Assembly (NCBI GenBank): GCA_018060635.1
Contig: JAGOVR010000033.1
Location: forward strand, 1-13,596
Direction of reading: 5' to 3'
DNA length: 13,596 nucleotides
DNA from: Bacteriovoracaceae bacterium
GTDB lineage: Bacteria > Bdellovibrionota > Bacteriovoracia > Bacteriovoracales > Bacteriovoracaceae
Below, in pieces: positions 7,357 to 13,596 of the stretch. Numbering within the stretch: the first letter of the stretch is position 1; every line of letters begins with the position of its first letter. The notes beneath the pieces were generated by a model. The model was not told where the DNA came from. It made no database searches and saw only the letters and a list, made by a program, of their open reading frames with translations. The translations under genes and the position numbers were made by a program.

Positions 7357-8742
7357 CTAAAAATTAAGGGCTCTACCGTTTGCTACCATCACTGCTTCAC
7401 CTAAAAATTCACCCAAAGTGGGATGAGGATGAACAGTGTTCATAATATCTTCATCAATTCCTTCCATAGTACGCATGAGAACATACTCATGAATAAGCTC
7501 TGTCGCTTGCGCTCCCACAATATGCGCACCTAACAGCTCACCATACTCACCTAGCAGAACTTTTATAAATCCATCTTTTTCATCTGAGGCCAGTGCTTTT
7601 CCATTGGCCACAAAAGGGATTTTGCCTGCTTTATATTTTATACCTTTTTCTTTTAAAGCTTTTTCCGTGTAACCCACACTGGCCACTTGAGGCTGACAGT
7701 AGGTGCACCCTGGAATATTCATTTTATCTAAAGCATGGGGATGAAGTCCTGCCAAATGTTCAGCCGCCACAACTCCTTCATGAGAGGCGGCGTGAGCTAA
7801 CAGAGGTGGGCCAGACACATCACCAATAGCATAAATAGAAGGAATAGTAGTTTGATAAAATTCATTCACTTTGATGAAACCTTTTTCCGTTTGCACGCCC
7901 ACTTTCTCTAAACCAATATTTTGAATACTGCCCGTCATCCCCACAGCAATCAGTCCCATTTCAAATTTATGCTCAATTTCTTTTCCTGCTTCTGTGACAA
8001 AAATACTGACATCATCTCCATTATTTTGCGCACGCACTTTCTCAATCCCTAAACTCATCTTAATGCCATATTTTTTATAATGTTTTTCCAACTCTAGGGA
8101 AGATTCTTCATCTTCAATAGGTAAAAGATGTTTTTGTAATTCAAAAATATGCACATCCACACCAAAGGCATTCCAAAAATAAGCAAACTCCACACCAATG
8201 GCCCCAGCTCCTATAATCCCTATAGATTTAGGAAGTTTTTCCATTCTCACCGCTTCCCAAGCACCAATCAGTCTTTTCCCATCATGTTCAAGACCTGGAA
8301 AAGTTTTGTACTGGGCCCCAGTGGCCACAATAATTTTATCAGCAGAAACTTCTTCCTCACCACTGGCTGTTTTAATATTGATTTTTTGTGCAGAAGTTAA
8401 AACACCTTCGCCTATAATCACTTCGATATTATTTTTCTTCATGAGAAAGCCCACGCCTTTAGAAATGCGATCGGCTACTCCCATGGCGCGTTTCACAGCG
8501 ACTGACCCATTTAAACTTTTTACTTCGACATCAATTCCTAAATCTTTAAGCCCTTTTAATTCATGCACACTGTGAGCGGCCTTAAGTTCTGCTTTAGTAG
8601 GAATACAACCTTTGTTAAGGCATACTCCCCCTAATTTTTCTTTTTCAATAATGGCCACTTTTTTACCAAGCTGTGAGGCACGAATAGCCGCAATATATCC
8701 CCCAGGACCTGCTCCTAGGACTACGACATCAAACTGTTTCAT
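7357..8742 (-). CDS. lpdA: dihydrolipoamide dehydrogenase (E3)
   Basis: E3 is the FAD enzyme that reoxidises the dihydrolipoyl arm of E2 and passes electrons to NAD+. It is shared by the pyruvate, 2-oxoglutarate and branched-chain complexes and, where present, the glycine-cleavage system. The 461 residues match the family length. An FAD-binding GAGPGG is at residues 10-15. The redox disulfide CLNKGC (C41, C46) is followed by IPTK. An NAD-binding IGIIGAGAIGVEFA segment lies near 175-190, and an FAD-contacting YAIGDVSG follows. The C-terminal interface motif HPHPTLGE carries the catalytic His-Glu pair (H440, E445). Every catalytic residue I can check is present. AAGGA lies six bases before the ATG and a promoter-like sequence is upstream. 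It is the first gene of an lpdA-E2 unit, with E2 starting 9 bases after its stop. No E1 gene is present here, so E1 must be elsewhere or the complex is incomplete. Confidence 0.97.
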   Translation of the reverse strand: MKQFDVVVLGAGPGGYIAAIRASQLGKKVAIIEKEKLGGVCLNKGCIPTKAELKAAHSVHELKGLKDLGIDVEVKSLNGSVAVKRAMGVADRISKGVGFLMKKNNIEVIIGEGVLTSAQKINIKTASGEEEVSADKIIVATGAQYKTFPGLEHDGKRLIGAWEAVRMEKLPKSIGIIGAGAIGVEFAYFWNAFGVDVHIFELQKHLLPIEDEESSLELEKHYKKYGIKMSLGIEKVRAQNNGDDVSIFVTEAGKEIEHKFEMGLIAVGMTGSIQNIGLEKVGVQTEKGFIKVNEFYQTTIPSIYAIGDVSGPPLLAHAASHEGVVAAEHLAGLHPHALDKMNIPGCTYCQPQVASVGYTEKALKEKGIKYKAGKIPFVANGKALASDEKDGFIKVLLGEYGELLGAHIVGAQATELIHEYVLMRTMEGIDEDIMNTVHPHPTLGEFLGEAVMVANGRALNF

Positions 8743-8768
8743 AAATATCCTTTTAATAAGACAGAAAA

Positions 8769-8797
8769 TTTTTAGTTTTTTCGGGTGGTTATGTCAA
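8769..8797 (-). promoter_or_regulatory. putative sigma-70-type promoter of lpdA-E2
   Basis: On the minus strand a perfect -35 TTGACA at 8797-8792 is followed, after exactly 17 bases, by a weaker -10 TAAAAA at 8774-8769. The implied start near 8762 gives a leader of about 20 bases before the lpdA ATG, which has AAGGA in the right place. It sits in the divergent gap between lpdA and the exonuclease gene. Confidence 0.55.
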
Positions 8798-8874
8798 CTT
8801 AAGGCCGCTTATTTTATAAAAGAATTCGACAGGTCTTACTCTTTGCGTTAGGTTAAGCTCAAATTTAGATAAAA

Positions 8875-8885
8875 AAGGATATAAA
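8875..8885 (+). promoter_or_regulatory. Shine-Dalgarno supporting a non-standard ATT start
   Basis: AAGGAT at 8875-8880, within the A-rich run starting at 8871, ends five bases before the ATT at 8886, so GGA is six bases from the codon. This is near-ideal spacing. No other in-frame codon between the upstream stop (8817-8819) and the first DxE motif is an ATG, GTG or TTG, so this site decides the chosen start of the exonuclease. Confidence 0.5.
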
Positions 8886-9848
8886 ATTCAAACCAATAGC
8901 TTAACTCCTCCCCTCCTAAGTGATCATGAAAAAAAGGGTGTTTTCGCCTTCTTTCCAGAAGGTGCTGTTTTTTTAGACTTAGAAACTACAGGGCTTTCTC
9001 CAATCATGGATAAGGCTTGCGAAATTTCTGCCATAAAAATAAAACCTGATGGCAGTGTTGACGTTTTTACTAGCCTCATTAATCCTGAAAGAGATATCCC
9101 TGAACTGGCTGAATCTATTCATGGCATCACGGCTGAAATGGTGGCAAACGCTCCGACACTTGCAAATCTCTTACCTCACTTTTTAACTTTCTGTGAAAAC
9201 CTTCCCTTGGTCGCACACAACGCGGCTTTTGATTTAGGTTTTTTGGTTTATGGAATGCATGAAGAAAAATTACCTTGGACGACATCTGCCGTTTATGATT
9301 CTTGCAGACTGGCAAGACAAGTTTTAAGTAAAAAAAACCTTCCTCCTAAAAACTTTAAACTCTCTACTTTGTGTGATTTTTTTGAAATAAAAATGGAAAA
9401 ACATCATAGAGCTTATGATGACGCTTTGGCTTGCCTTAAAGTGGTAAGTCGCCTGCCTTGGGTATGTGACATGAAAAAAGAAACAGCACGTATAAAATCC
9501 TATCTCTTTCGTCTTACTGATTTTTCTGAACTTAAAAACTTCTCTCTCCCTTCTGAATTTAGTTTTTTAGCGCAAGAAGTGCGTCTGCGTAATCCTGTAG
9601 AAATTGAGTACAAAGGAGGAAGTGTTAAAGAAACTTTCAGACCTTTGGTACCTAATGGCATCCTGCCTTTACCACAAGGACTTATTTTGCAAGGGATCTG
9701 TCTCTTAAGTAATAATGTTAAATCTTTCTCTTTAAAAAAAATAAAAAGTGTGCGACCTTTTGGGCCGAAAGAGTATGCTAAATGGGAACGAGAGCTTGTC
9801 ATTATTAGAGAAAAAAATAAACCTGACCTACTAACGATGGAAATATGA
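8886..9848 (+). CDS. DnaQ-like 3'-5' exonuclease with C-terminal WYL-like domain, probable ATT start
   Basis: DEDDh-type exonuclease of the DNA polymerase III epsilon family. The first ATG in frame (9006) is too late, because the ExoI motif VFLDLETTGLSP (metal ligands D31, E33) is encoded just upstream at about 8967-9002 and the frame is open back to a stop at 8817. With the ATT at 8886 the protein has 320 residues. ExoII is VAHNAAFDLGFL and ExoIII is HHRAYDDALA (HxAxxD), so the nuclease core looks complete. After about residue 200 there is no polymerase-binding tail of the E. coli epsilon type. Instead residues about 235-300 (VEIEYKGGSVKETFRPL then LKKIKSVRPF) resemble a WYL domain, a small SH3-like fold often linked to nucleic-acid or ligand sensing. 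It could be a repair or RNA-processing exonuclease rather than the replicative proofreader. The TGA overlaps the next ATG by four bases. Confidence 0.85.
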   Translation: MQTNSLTPPLLSDHEKKGVFAFFPEGAVFLDLETTGLSPIMDKACEISAIKIKPDGSVDVFTSLINPERDIPELAESIHGITAEMVANAPTLANLLPHFLTFCENLPLVAHNAAFDLGFLVYGMHEEKLPWTTSAVYDSCRLARQVLSKKNLPPKNFKLSTLCDFFEIKMEKHHRAYDDALACLKVVSRLPWVCDMKKETARIKSYLFRLTDFSELKNFSLPSEFSFLAQEVRLRNPVEIEYKGGSVKETFRPLVPNGILPLPQGLILQGICLLSNNVKSFSLKKIKSVRPFGPKEYAKWERELVIIREKNKPDLLTMEI

Positions 9849-10069
9849 ATAAGAAAAAAATAATGGAATGGGTAGAAAAAGGATTGATTCTTATAGCTCA
9901 TCTCCTTTTACTTAAATGGATCCTTTATGTCTTATCTGAAGGAGGAAGACTTAGTTTGAAAACTAATCTTTTGCATTTCACAGGGATGGCCCTATTCGGA
10001 GCAATCCTTATTCGTGGAACTTCTTACCTTTCTATGCGCCGTTATAAAATGGAAAAACAAAAAAACTAA
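9845..10069 (+). CDS. small two-helix membrane protein
   Basis: This 74-residue protein has no recognised family. A basic N-terminus (MNKKKIMEWVEKG) leads into a hydrophobic helix at about residues 14-31 (LILIAHLLLLKWILYVL). A polar loop follows, then a second helix at about 43-63 (LLHFTGMALFGAILIRGTSYL) and a strongly basic tail (RRYKMEKQKN). The positive-inside rule puts both termini in the cytoplasm. Its ATG overlaps the exonuclease stop (ATGA) and its TAA is four bases before the KamA/EpmB start, so it is translated as part of that operon. I see no toxin-like or holin-like signature beyond its size. Confidence 0.72.
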   Translation: MNKKKIMEWVEKGLILIAHLLLLKWILYVLSEGGRLSLKTNLLHFTGMALFGAILIRGTSYLSMRRYKMEKQKN

Positions 10070-10073
10070 TTTT

Positions 10074-11060
10074 ATGCAAACTACTTTAACTTCTCTTTTA
10101 ACTTGGCAAGATGAAATGCGTAGTGCCTTACGAACTCCAAAAGAAGTTTCTAGTTTTTTTAATACAACGGGGCCCTCTGATCTTTCCTACCCTGTTTTTA
10201 TTCCAATCTCCTTTGCCCAAAAAATAAAAAAATGGGGAATGGATTCAGCTTTGGCCAAACAATTTATTCCTGATGCCAAAGAAAATTCCTCTGAAGGACT
10301 CATTGATCCCATTGGAGATCACTCTCGGGCGCAAGCCTCTCAAATTATTCATCGTTATCAAAATAGAGTGCTTTTTTTACCTACTTCTATTTGCCCCATT
10401 CTTTGTCGTTACTGTTTTCGTAAAAATGAACTTTCCCCACTAGATCCTCTCTTTAAAAATGATTTTCAAAAAACCCTTGAGTACTTAGAGACGCACAAAG
10501 AGATTGAAGAAGTTATTTTTAGTGGAGGAGATCCTTTTATTTTAGAAGATGAAAAATTATCTTTTTATCTTAAGGCCTTGAGTCGCATCCCGCATATCAA
10601 GTATATTCGCTTCCACACCCGCACGCCTATTATATTGCCTTCTCGGTTTACAACCAAACTTTTGGAAACTCTTGAGGAATTCTCTGCTCATTTCAAAAAA
10701 ATAATTATAGTGATCCACACTAATCATGAGCAAGAATTAGACTCAGAAGTTGAAATGCTGATAAAAAAATTTAAAAATTATTCCTTAGAACTTTTAAGTC
10801 AATCAGTTCTTCTTAAAAATATAAATGACGATGTTTTAAGTCTTAAAAATCTTTTCACTAAACTTGATCACTTAGGTGTGCGCCCTTATTATCTACATCA
10901 CCCCGATCAAGTACGTGGTGGTATGCATTTTTATCTCCCTATAGAGGCAGGTAAAGAAATTTATACTAAGCTTCGTCAAGAACTTTCAGGCTGGATGCTT
11001 CCGCAATATGTGATTGATTCTCCTGAAGCTCATGGAAAAAAACTCACTCTCTTGCATTGA
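10074..11060 (+). CDS. radical-SAM lysine 2,3-aminomutase family protein (EpmB-like)
   Basis: This family uses SAM, a 4Fe-4S cluster and PLP to shift the alpha-amino group of lysine to the beta carbon. KamA acts on free L-lysine; the shorter EpmB makes the beta-lysine attached to elongation factor P. I start at ATG 10074 (328 aa) because upstream codons overlap the preceding gene and read unlike the family; no strong Shine-Dalgarno precedes it. The sequence has IDPIGDHSRAQ and HRYQNRVLFLPTSICPILC, then the cluster cysteines C107, C111 and C114 (CxxxCxxC). A SAM-contacting FSGGDPF and a C-terminal YVIDSPEAHGKK follow, where K322 is the likely PLP lysine. Length (E. coli EpmB 342, KamA usually over 400) and the N-terminal W...L pattern favour EpmB. 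The C-terminal VIDSP..HGK is more KamA-like. Neither efp nor epmA is in the window, so the substrate is unproven. Confidence 0.88.
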   Translation: MQTTLTSLLTWQDEMRSALRTPKEVSSFFNTTGPSDLSYPVFIPISFAQKIKKWGMDSALAKQFIPDAKENSSEGLIDPIGDHSRAQASQIIHRYQNRVLFLPTSICPILCRYCFRKNELSPLDPLFKNDFQKTLEYLETHKEIEEVIFSGGDPFILEDEKLSFYLKALSRIPHIKYIRFHTRTPIILPSRFTTKLLETLEEFSAHFKKIIIVIHTNHEQELDSEVEMLIKKFKNYSLELLSQSVLLKNINDDVLSLKNLFTKLDHLGVRPYYLHHPDQVRGGMHFYLPIEAGKEIYTKLRQELSGWMLPQYVIDSPEAHGKKLTLLH

Positions 11061-11086
11061 CAAAAAGGGCCTATCCCTCGTATCCT
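11057..11086 (+). promoter_or_regulatory. putative promoter of tRNA-Gly
   Basis: A perfect -35 TTGACA at 11057-11062 is followed after 18 bases by TATCCT (11081-11086), a 4/6 match to TATAAT. The implied start is near 11093, a few bases before the mature tRNA 5' end at 11100. The -35 box overlaps the TGA stop of the preceding gene, so the tRNA could be transcribed alone as well as by read-through. Confidence 0.6.
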
Positions 11087-11099
11087 CTCACAGTCTTCA

Positions 11100-11176
11100 G
11101 CGGGTTTAGCTCAGTTGGCTAGAGCGTCTGCTTGCCATGCAGAAGGTCGAGAGTTCGAGTCTCTTAACCCGCTCCA
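11100..11176 (+). tRNA. tRNA-Gly (anticodon GCC)
   Basis: A full 77-base cloverleaf can be folded. The acceptor stem GCGGGTT (11100-11106) pairs with AACCCGC (11166-11172), followed by discriminator T and an encoded CCA (11174-11176). The D arm contains AGCTCAGTTGGCTAGAGC. The anticodon stem TCTGC/GCAGA encloses the seven-base loop TTGCCAT, so the anticodon is GCC, reading GGC and GGU glycine codons. The T arm is GAGAG-TTCGAGT-CTCTT. The gene has its own promoter-like sequence. A T-rich stretch follows at 11179-11199, but no clear hairpin. Confidence 0.97.
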
Positions 11177-11205
11177 AATTCTTTTAAATTATTTTTTTAC
11201 TAGCG

Positions 11206-11269
11206 TGAGTAAATGATAGCCACGTATCAAATACTCATGAGTAAATGTCATTTAACTATCAAAGACTAA
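11206..11269. repeat. two degenerate 32-bp tandem units downstream of tRNA-Gly
   Basis: Two abutting 32-base units (11206-11237 and 11238-11269) match at 23 of 32 positions by direct comparison. Both begin TGAGTAAATG, carry TATCAAA at offset 20-26 and share ACT.A near the end; the divergent part is the central block. The junction makes a palindrome, ACTCATGAGT (11233-11242). The array lies between the tRNA 3' end and the stop codon of the convergent transporter gene. It could be a leftover of a local duplication, a binding site or chance structure. Nothing links it to integration or CRISPR. Confidence 0.5.
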
Positions 11270-11275
11270 TACGAG

Positions 11276-12463
11276 TTATCCCCTGACTTTCACTCGCCTT
11301 CCAAAGAAAAGAGAAAGCAGTACAAATCCCATAGACATATAACCGACTATTTGAAAATTTTGCATCCGTCCTGAGGGTTCTACAAAAATAATATAACCTG
11401 CGACTGACGTTCCAATGGTAATGGCCAAATGTTGCAAGGCCATGGAAATTCCCATAAAGCTTCCGCGCTTTTGCATAATAACGGCTGAAGCCGAAATATC
11501 CATAGCAGGAACCATGCGACCGCTGGAAGTAATAAACAGAAGTGTTGTAAAGAGAAGAGCAATAAAAAGAGATGTTTGCCCCAAATGAGTGAGTGCGAAA
11601 ACAGGAATAAAAGAGAGAAAAAGGAAGGTTATAAAAACAGGAAGTCGTCCTTTTTTATCCACCCATTTACCAATCATAGGAGTGGCAAAAAAATTAGCTC
11701 CTCCTCCAAAAAGATAAATAAGAGGAAGATGTTTTTCGGCAATTCCAAAATTTCCTACCATCACAGGACTTAAAAAGGGAATAATCATAAAATGCCCTAA
11801 CATAAGAAAAAACATGAAGAGCAAGGCAAATGATTGATTGGTGTCAAACAACGCTTCCTTAAAAGGAAGAAAGGGGGATGTTTTAACTTGATTTTGTAAA
11901 TGTTTACGCTGAGGTGATAAGTAAAAACTTAAAATAATGAGTGCCAGTAAAGAAAGCCCCACTAAAAAATAAAAAGGGGCCTCCCATTTAAAAAGACCTG
12001 CTAACCATAAACTAAAAGGAACTCCCACAATGGATGCTACGCTAAAAGTAGTCATGATAAATCCCATGGCACGCCCTCTTTTTTCTACAGCAAAATTATC
12101 CGCCACAATGGATAAAACTGTCGAATTGACCAGACCACCAAAGGCCCCTGTCAGTCCTCTGGCAATGAGGAGCATGATGTAACTTTCTGAGAGGGCACAC
12201 ATAAGTGTTCCTAAAATAAAACCTACAAAAAAAACTTGCAGGGCTTTTTTTCGGTCCATACGATCCAAAAAAAAAGCTCCCACGATATTCATGATAGCGG
12301 CGGCCAAGGTATAAATAGAAATAAGCATTCCAAATTCTTGTGTTCCTATTTTAAAAAGTCGAAGTAAGGTAGGCCCCAAAGGCATCAGCACCATAAAATC
12401 TACAATGTGACAAAACTGCACCACTGCTAAAAGTAGCAATAGTACTTTTTCTTTTTTATCCAT
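11276..12463 (-). CDS. MFS transporter, DHA1-like (drug or metabolite efflux)
   Basis: A 395-residue inner-membrane protein with about twelve hydrophobic segments, the normal size for the major facilitator superfamily. Motif A is visible between TM2 and TM3 as GAFFLDRMDRKKAL (residues 62-75). The TM4 region ARGLTGAFGG fits motif B (RGLxG), and a second, weaker motif A copy (GKWVDKKGRLP) follows TM8, as expected for the two six-helix halves. The N-terminal half resembles proton-coupled drug or sugar efflux members of the DHA1/AraJ type; the substrate cannot be inferred. AAGGAT lies about five bases before the ATG. It starts 17 bases after the stop of the rRNA methyltransferase on the same strand, so the two are probably co-transcribed. 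It converges with tRNA-Gly. Confidence 0.9.
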   Translation of the reverse strand: MDKKEKVLLLLLAVVQFCHIVDFMVLMPLGPTLLRLFKIGTQEFGMLISIYTLAAAIMNIVGAFFLDRMDRKKALQVFFVGFILGTLMCALSESYIMLLIARGLTGAFGGLVNSTVLSIVADNFAVEKRGRAMGFIMTTFSVASIVGVPFSLWLAGLFKWEAPFYFLVGLSLLALIILSFYLSPQRKHLQNQVKTSPFLPFKEALFDTNQSFALLFMFFLMLGHFMIIPFLSPVMVGNFGIAEKHLPLIYLFGGGANFFATPMIGKWVDKKGRLPVFITFLFLSFIPVFALTHLGQTSLFIALLFTTLLFITSSGRMVPAMDISASAVIMQKRGSFMGISMALQHLAITIGTSVAGYIIFVEPSGRMQNFQIVGYMSMGFVLLSLFFGRRVKVRG

Positions 12464-12480
12464 ATCATCCTTAAATGTTT

Positions 12481-13596
12481 CTAATAAAATAAAATTATTT
12501 TTGCTTTTAAATACTGCCCTTCTGGAAAGTTGGCGAGCAAGGGGTGATCTAAAGCTTGTCTGCCTTCAATTATGTGATAATTTTCTCTCCCCTTCAATAC
12601 CTCTTTAATAATAGAATCAAACTGCTTTGAAGATAAATGATGCGAGCAAGAACACGTGACAAAAATGCCTTCTCTTTTTACTTTTTGAATGGCCTGCCTA
12701 TTCAGTTTTAAATAAGCCTCTTCTCCTGCTGTTTTGTCTTTAGCAGATTTAATAAAAGCAGGAGGATCACAAATGACAATATCGTAATAATTATCTGGAA
12801 TATCTCTTATTTTTTTTTGAATATCCATTTTCAAAGAAGTCGCAAGGCCTTCTTGTTCTTGTATGTTTTTAACGGCCAAATCCAGTGCTATCTCTGAGGC
12901 ATCGACTAATGTTATATGAGAATGTGCCCCTTTTTTTTTATAATAGTGAGCAATAGCCGCTCCCCACTGTCCCACATAACAAAATAAATCTAAAACTTTT
13001 ATTTCTGTTTCAACTTTTTTATGTAAATGATTTAGAAGGAGCGTAATATTATCAGCTTGATCCAGAAAGAAGCCTGTTTTTTGACCTTGTATAAAATTTA
13101 CCTGCATTTTTAATGTCTGTAGTAAGGAGTTTAAAACTATTTGACTCTGAGAAAGATCTAGGAAAGGGGCCAACTTTAAAACCTGTAAGTTTGAATCCCC
13201 TAATAAAAACTCTGAAGAATGTTTCCCATATCTTAAGAGGACTGCCGTATCTTCCCATGTAATATTAAAATACTTGGAAGTTACTTCTTGCAAAAGAAGT
13301 AAAGGATCTTTTAACATCGCCTGCATCCCTGCCGTATTAACTTGTAAAGATAAAACTTGTTTTTTGCCAACTGCCGTTTCAATTAAAAATCTATCTATAA
13401 TAAGACCTGGAAGATCATCCGCCTCTGCAAAAATCCAGCGAAAACTGGCCTGAAACTGTGGGAGATTTTTTCTTTTCTCCAGTGCCTTTTCTAACTTATG
13501 CTTGAGAGAATTTATTAAAAAAAAATCTTTTTCAGACTCTAAACTGGTGAGTCTCCGAAAGATAATAAAAGACTTGGTATTAACATAACCGTAAGC
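12481..13596 (-). CDS. rlmI: 23S rRNA (cytosine-C5) methyltransferase, RlmI-like (5' end off window)
   Basis: RlmI-type enzymes add a methyl group to C5 of a cytosine in 23S rRNA (C1962 in E. coli) using SAM. The ATG at 13326 is not the start: the frame stays open to the window edge, and the extra 90 codons encode family sequence, beginning AYGYVNTKSFIIFRRLTS and including FAEADDLPGLIIDRF just ahead of it. With 371 residues present, only a short N-terminal piece (most of the PUA domain; E. coli RlmI is 396 aa) is missing. The catalytic domain shows SAM motif I as LDLFCYVGQWGAA, an acidic VDASEIALDLA, motif IV as VICDPPAFIKS, and VTCSCSHHLS with the family's cysteine. It ends in TAG, 17 bases before the MFS gene. 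Family membership is firm; the exact target base is inferred. Confidence 0.92.
   Translation of the reverse strand, partial: AYGYVNTKSFIIFRRLTSLESEKDFFLINSLKHKLEKALEKRKNLPQFQASFRWIFAEADDLPGLIIDRFLIETAVGKKQVLSLQVNTAGMQAMLKDPLLLLQEVTSKYFNITWEDTAVLLRYGKHSSEFLLGDSNLQVLKLAPFLDLSQSQIVLNSLLQTLKMQVNFIQGQKTGFFLDQADNITLLLNHLHKKVETEIKVLDLFCYVGQWGAAIAHYYKKKGAHSHITLVDASEIALDLAVKNIQEQEGLATSLKMDIQKKIRDIPDNYYDIVICDPPAFIKSAKDKTAGEEAYLKLNRQAIQKVKREGIFVTCSCSHHLSSKQFDSIIKEVLKGRENYHIIEGRQALDHPLLANFPEGQYLKAKIILFY

Noticed and set aside
6950..7360. 136-codon plus-strand open frame opposite the E2 gene
   Set aside because: Antisense shadow of the Ala/Pro-rich E2 linker and lipoyl domain; low-complexity translation and no initiation signal.
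8843..8871. Plus-strand promoter TTGCGT-17-TAGATA for the exonuclease
   Set aside because: Both boxes are weak, and the implied transcript start would fall inside the Shine-Dalgarno of the chosen ATT start.
8926..8976. ATG at 8926 with a one-base frameshift in the T run at 8968-8974 as the exonuclease start
   Set aside because: It would need an indel to join the DxE motif, has no Shine-Dalgarno, and the in-frame sequence FFPEGAVFLDLETTGL already reads like the family. It remains the alternative if reads show eight Ts.
10014..10073. ATG at 10014 as start of the KamA/EpmB-family gene
   Set aside because: It lies inside the preceding 74-aa gene in another frame and its 20 residues look unlike the family N-terminus; ATG 10074 fits better.
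11206..11269. CRISPR array or tRNA-associated attachment site
   Set aside because: Only two degenerate abutting units with no spacers, and no duplicate of the tRNA 3' end or integrase gene nearby.
12481..13326. Methyltransferase gene starting at the ATG at 13326
   Set aside because: The frame continues open to the window edge and the upstream codons encode recognisable RlmI sequence, so this ATG is internal.

Overview
This is an AT-rich, gene-dense bacterial window with twelve protein genes, one of them interrupted and two cut by the window edges, plus one tRNA. Several products carry Sec-type signal peptides, which fits a Gram-negative cell. The isoleucyl-tRNA synthetase is the eukaryote-like (type 2) form. 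Low GC, this IleRS, a DnaQ-type exonuclease with a WYL-like tail and a KamA/EpmB radical-SAM enzyme together suggest a low-GC Bdellovibrionota-like, chlamydia-like or other host- or prey-associated Gram-negative. That placement is inference only; the window has no rRNA or other decisive marker.

Layout. (1) 1-4699, plus strand: a tightly overlapping cluster of ileS (5' end off the window), an exported helical protein of unknown function, and rarA; neighbours overlap by 1 and 4 bases. (2) 4707-5962, minus strand: two small exported proteins, one with an ankyrin-like repeat and, downstream, one resembling the N-lobe through catalytic loop of a protein kinase but lacking the usual catalytic Asp and the C-lobe. 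(3) 6079-8742, minus strand: lpdA (E3) followed by the E2 acyltransferase of a 2-oxoacid dehydrogenase complex. The E2 gene has an in-frame TAA where family members commonly have Lys. (4) 8886-11060, plus strand: a DnaQ-like exonuclease whose reading frame has no ATG, GTG or TTG upstream of its first catalytic motif (an ATT with a good Shine-Dalgarno is the best start), a 74-residue two-helix membrane protein, and a KamA/EpmB-family enzyme. tRNA-Gly(GCC) follows, with a promoter-like sequence overlapping the stop of the preceding gene. (5) 11206-11269: two degenerate 32-bp tandem units between the tRNA and the next gene. (6) 11276-13596, minus strand: an MFS transporter downstream of an RlmI-type 23S rRNA methyltransferase whose 5' end is off the window.

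Most of the window is housekeeping: translation (ileS, tRNA-Gly, rRNA methylation, possibly EF-P modification), genome maintenance (rarA, the exonuclease) and central metabolism (E2/E3). The least ordinary parts are the exported ankyrin/kinase-like pair, the interrupted E2 gene, and the start and domain architecture of the exonuclease. I see no CRISPR array, insertion sequence, phage module or recognisable defence system, and no gene-free stretch over 300 bases.
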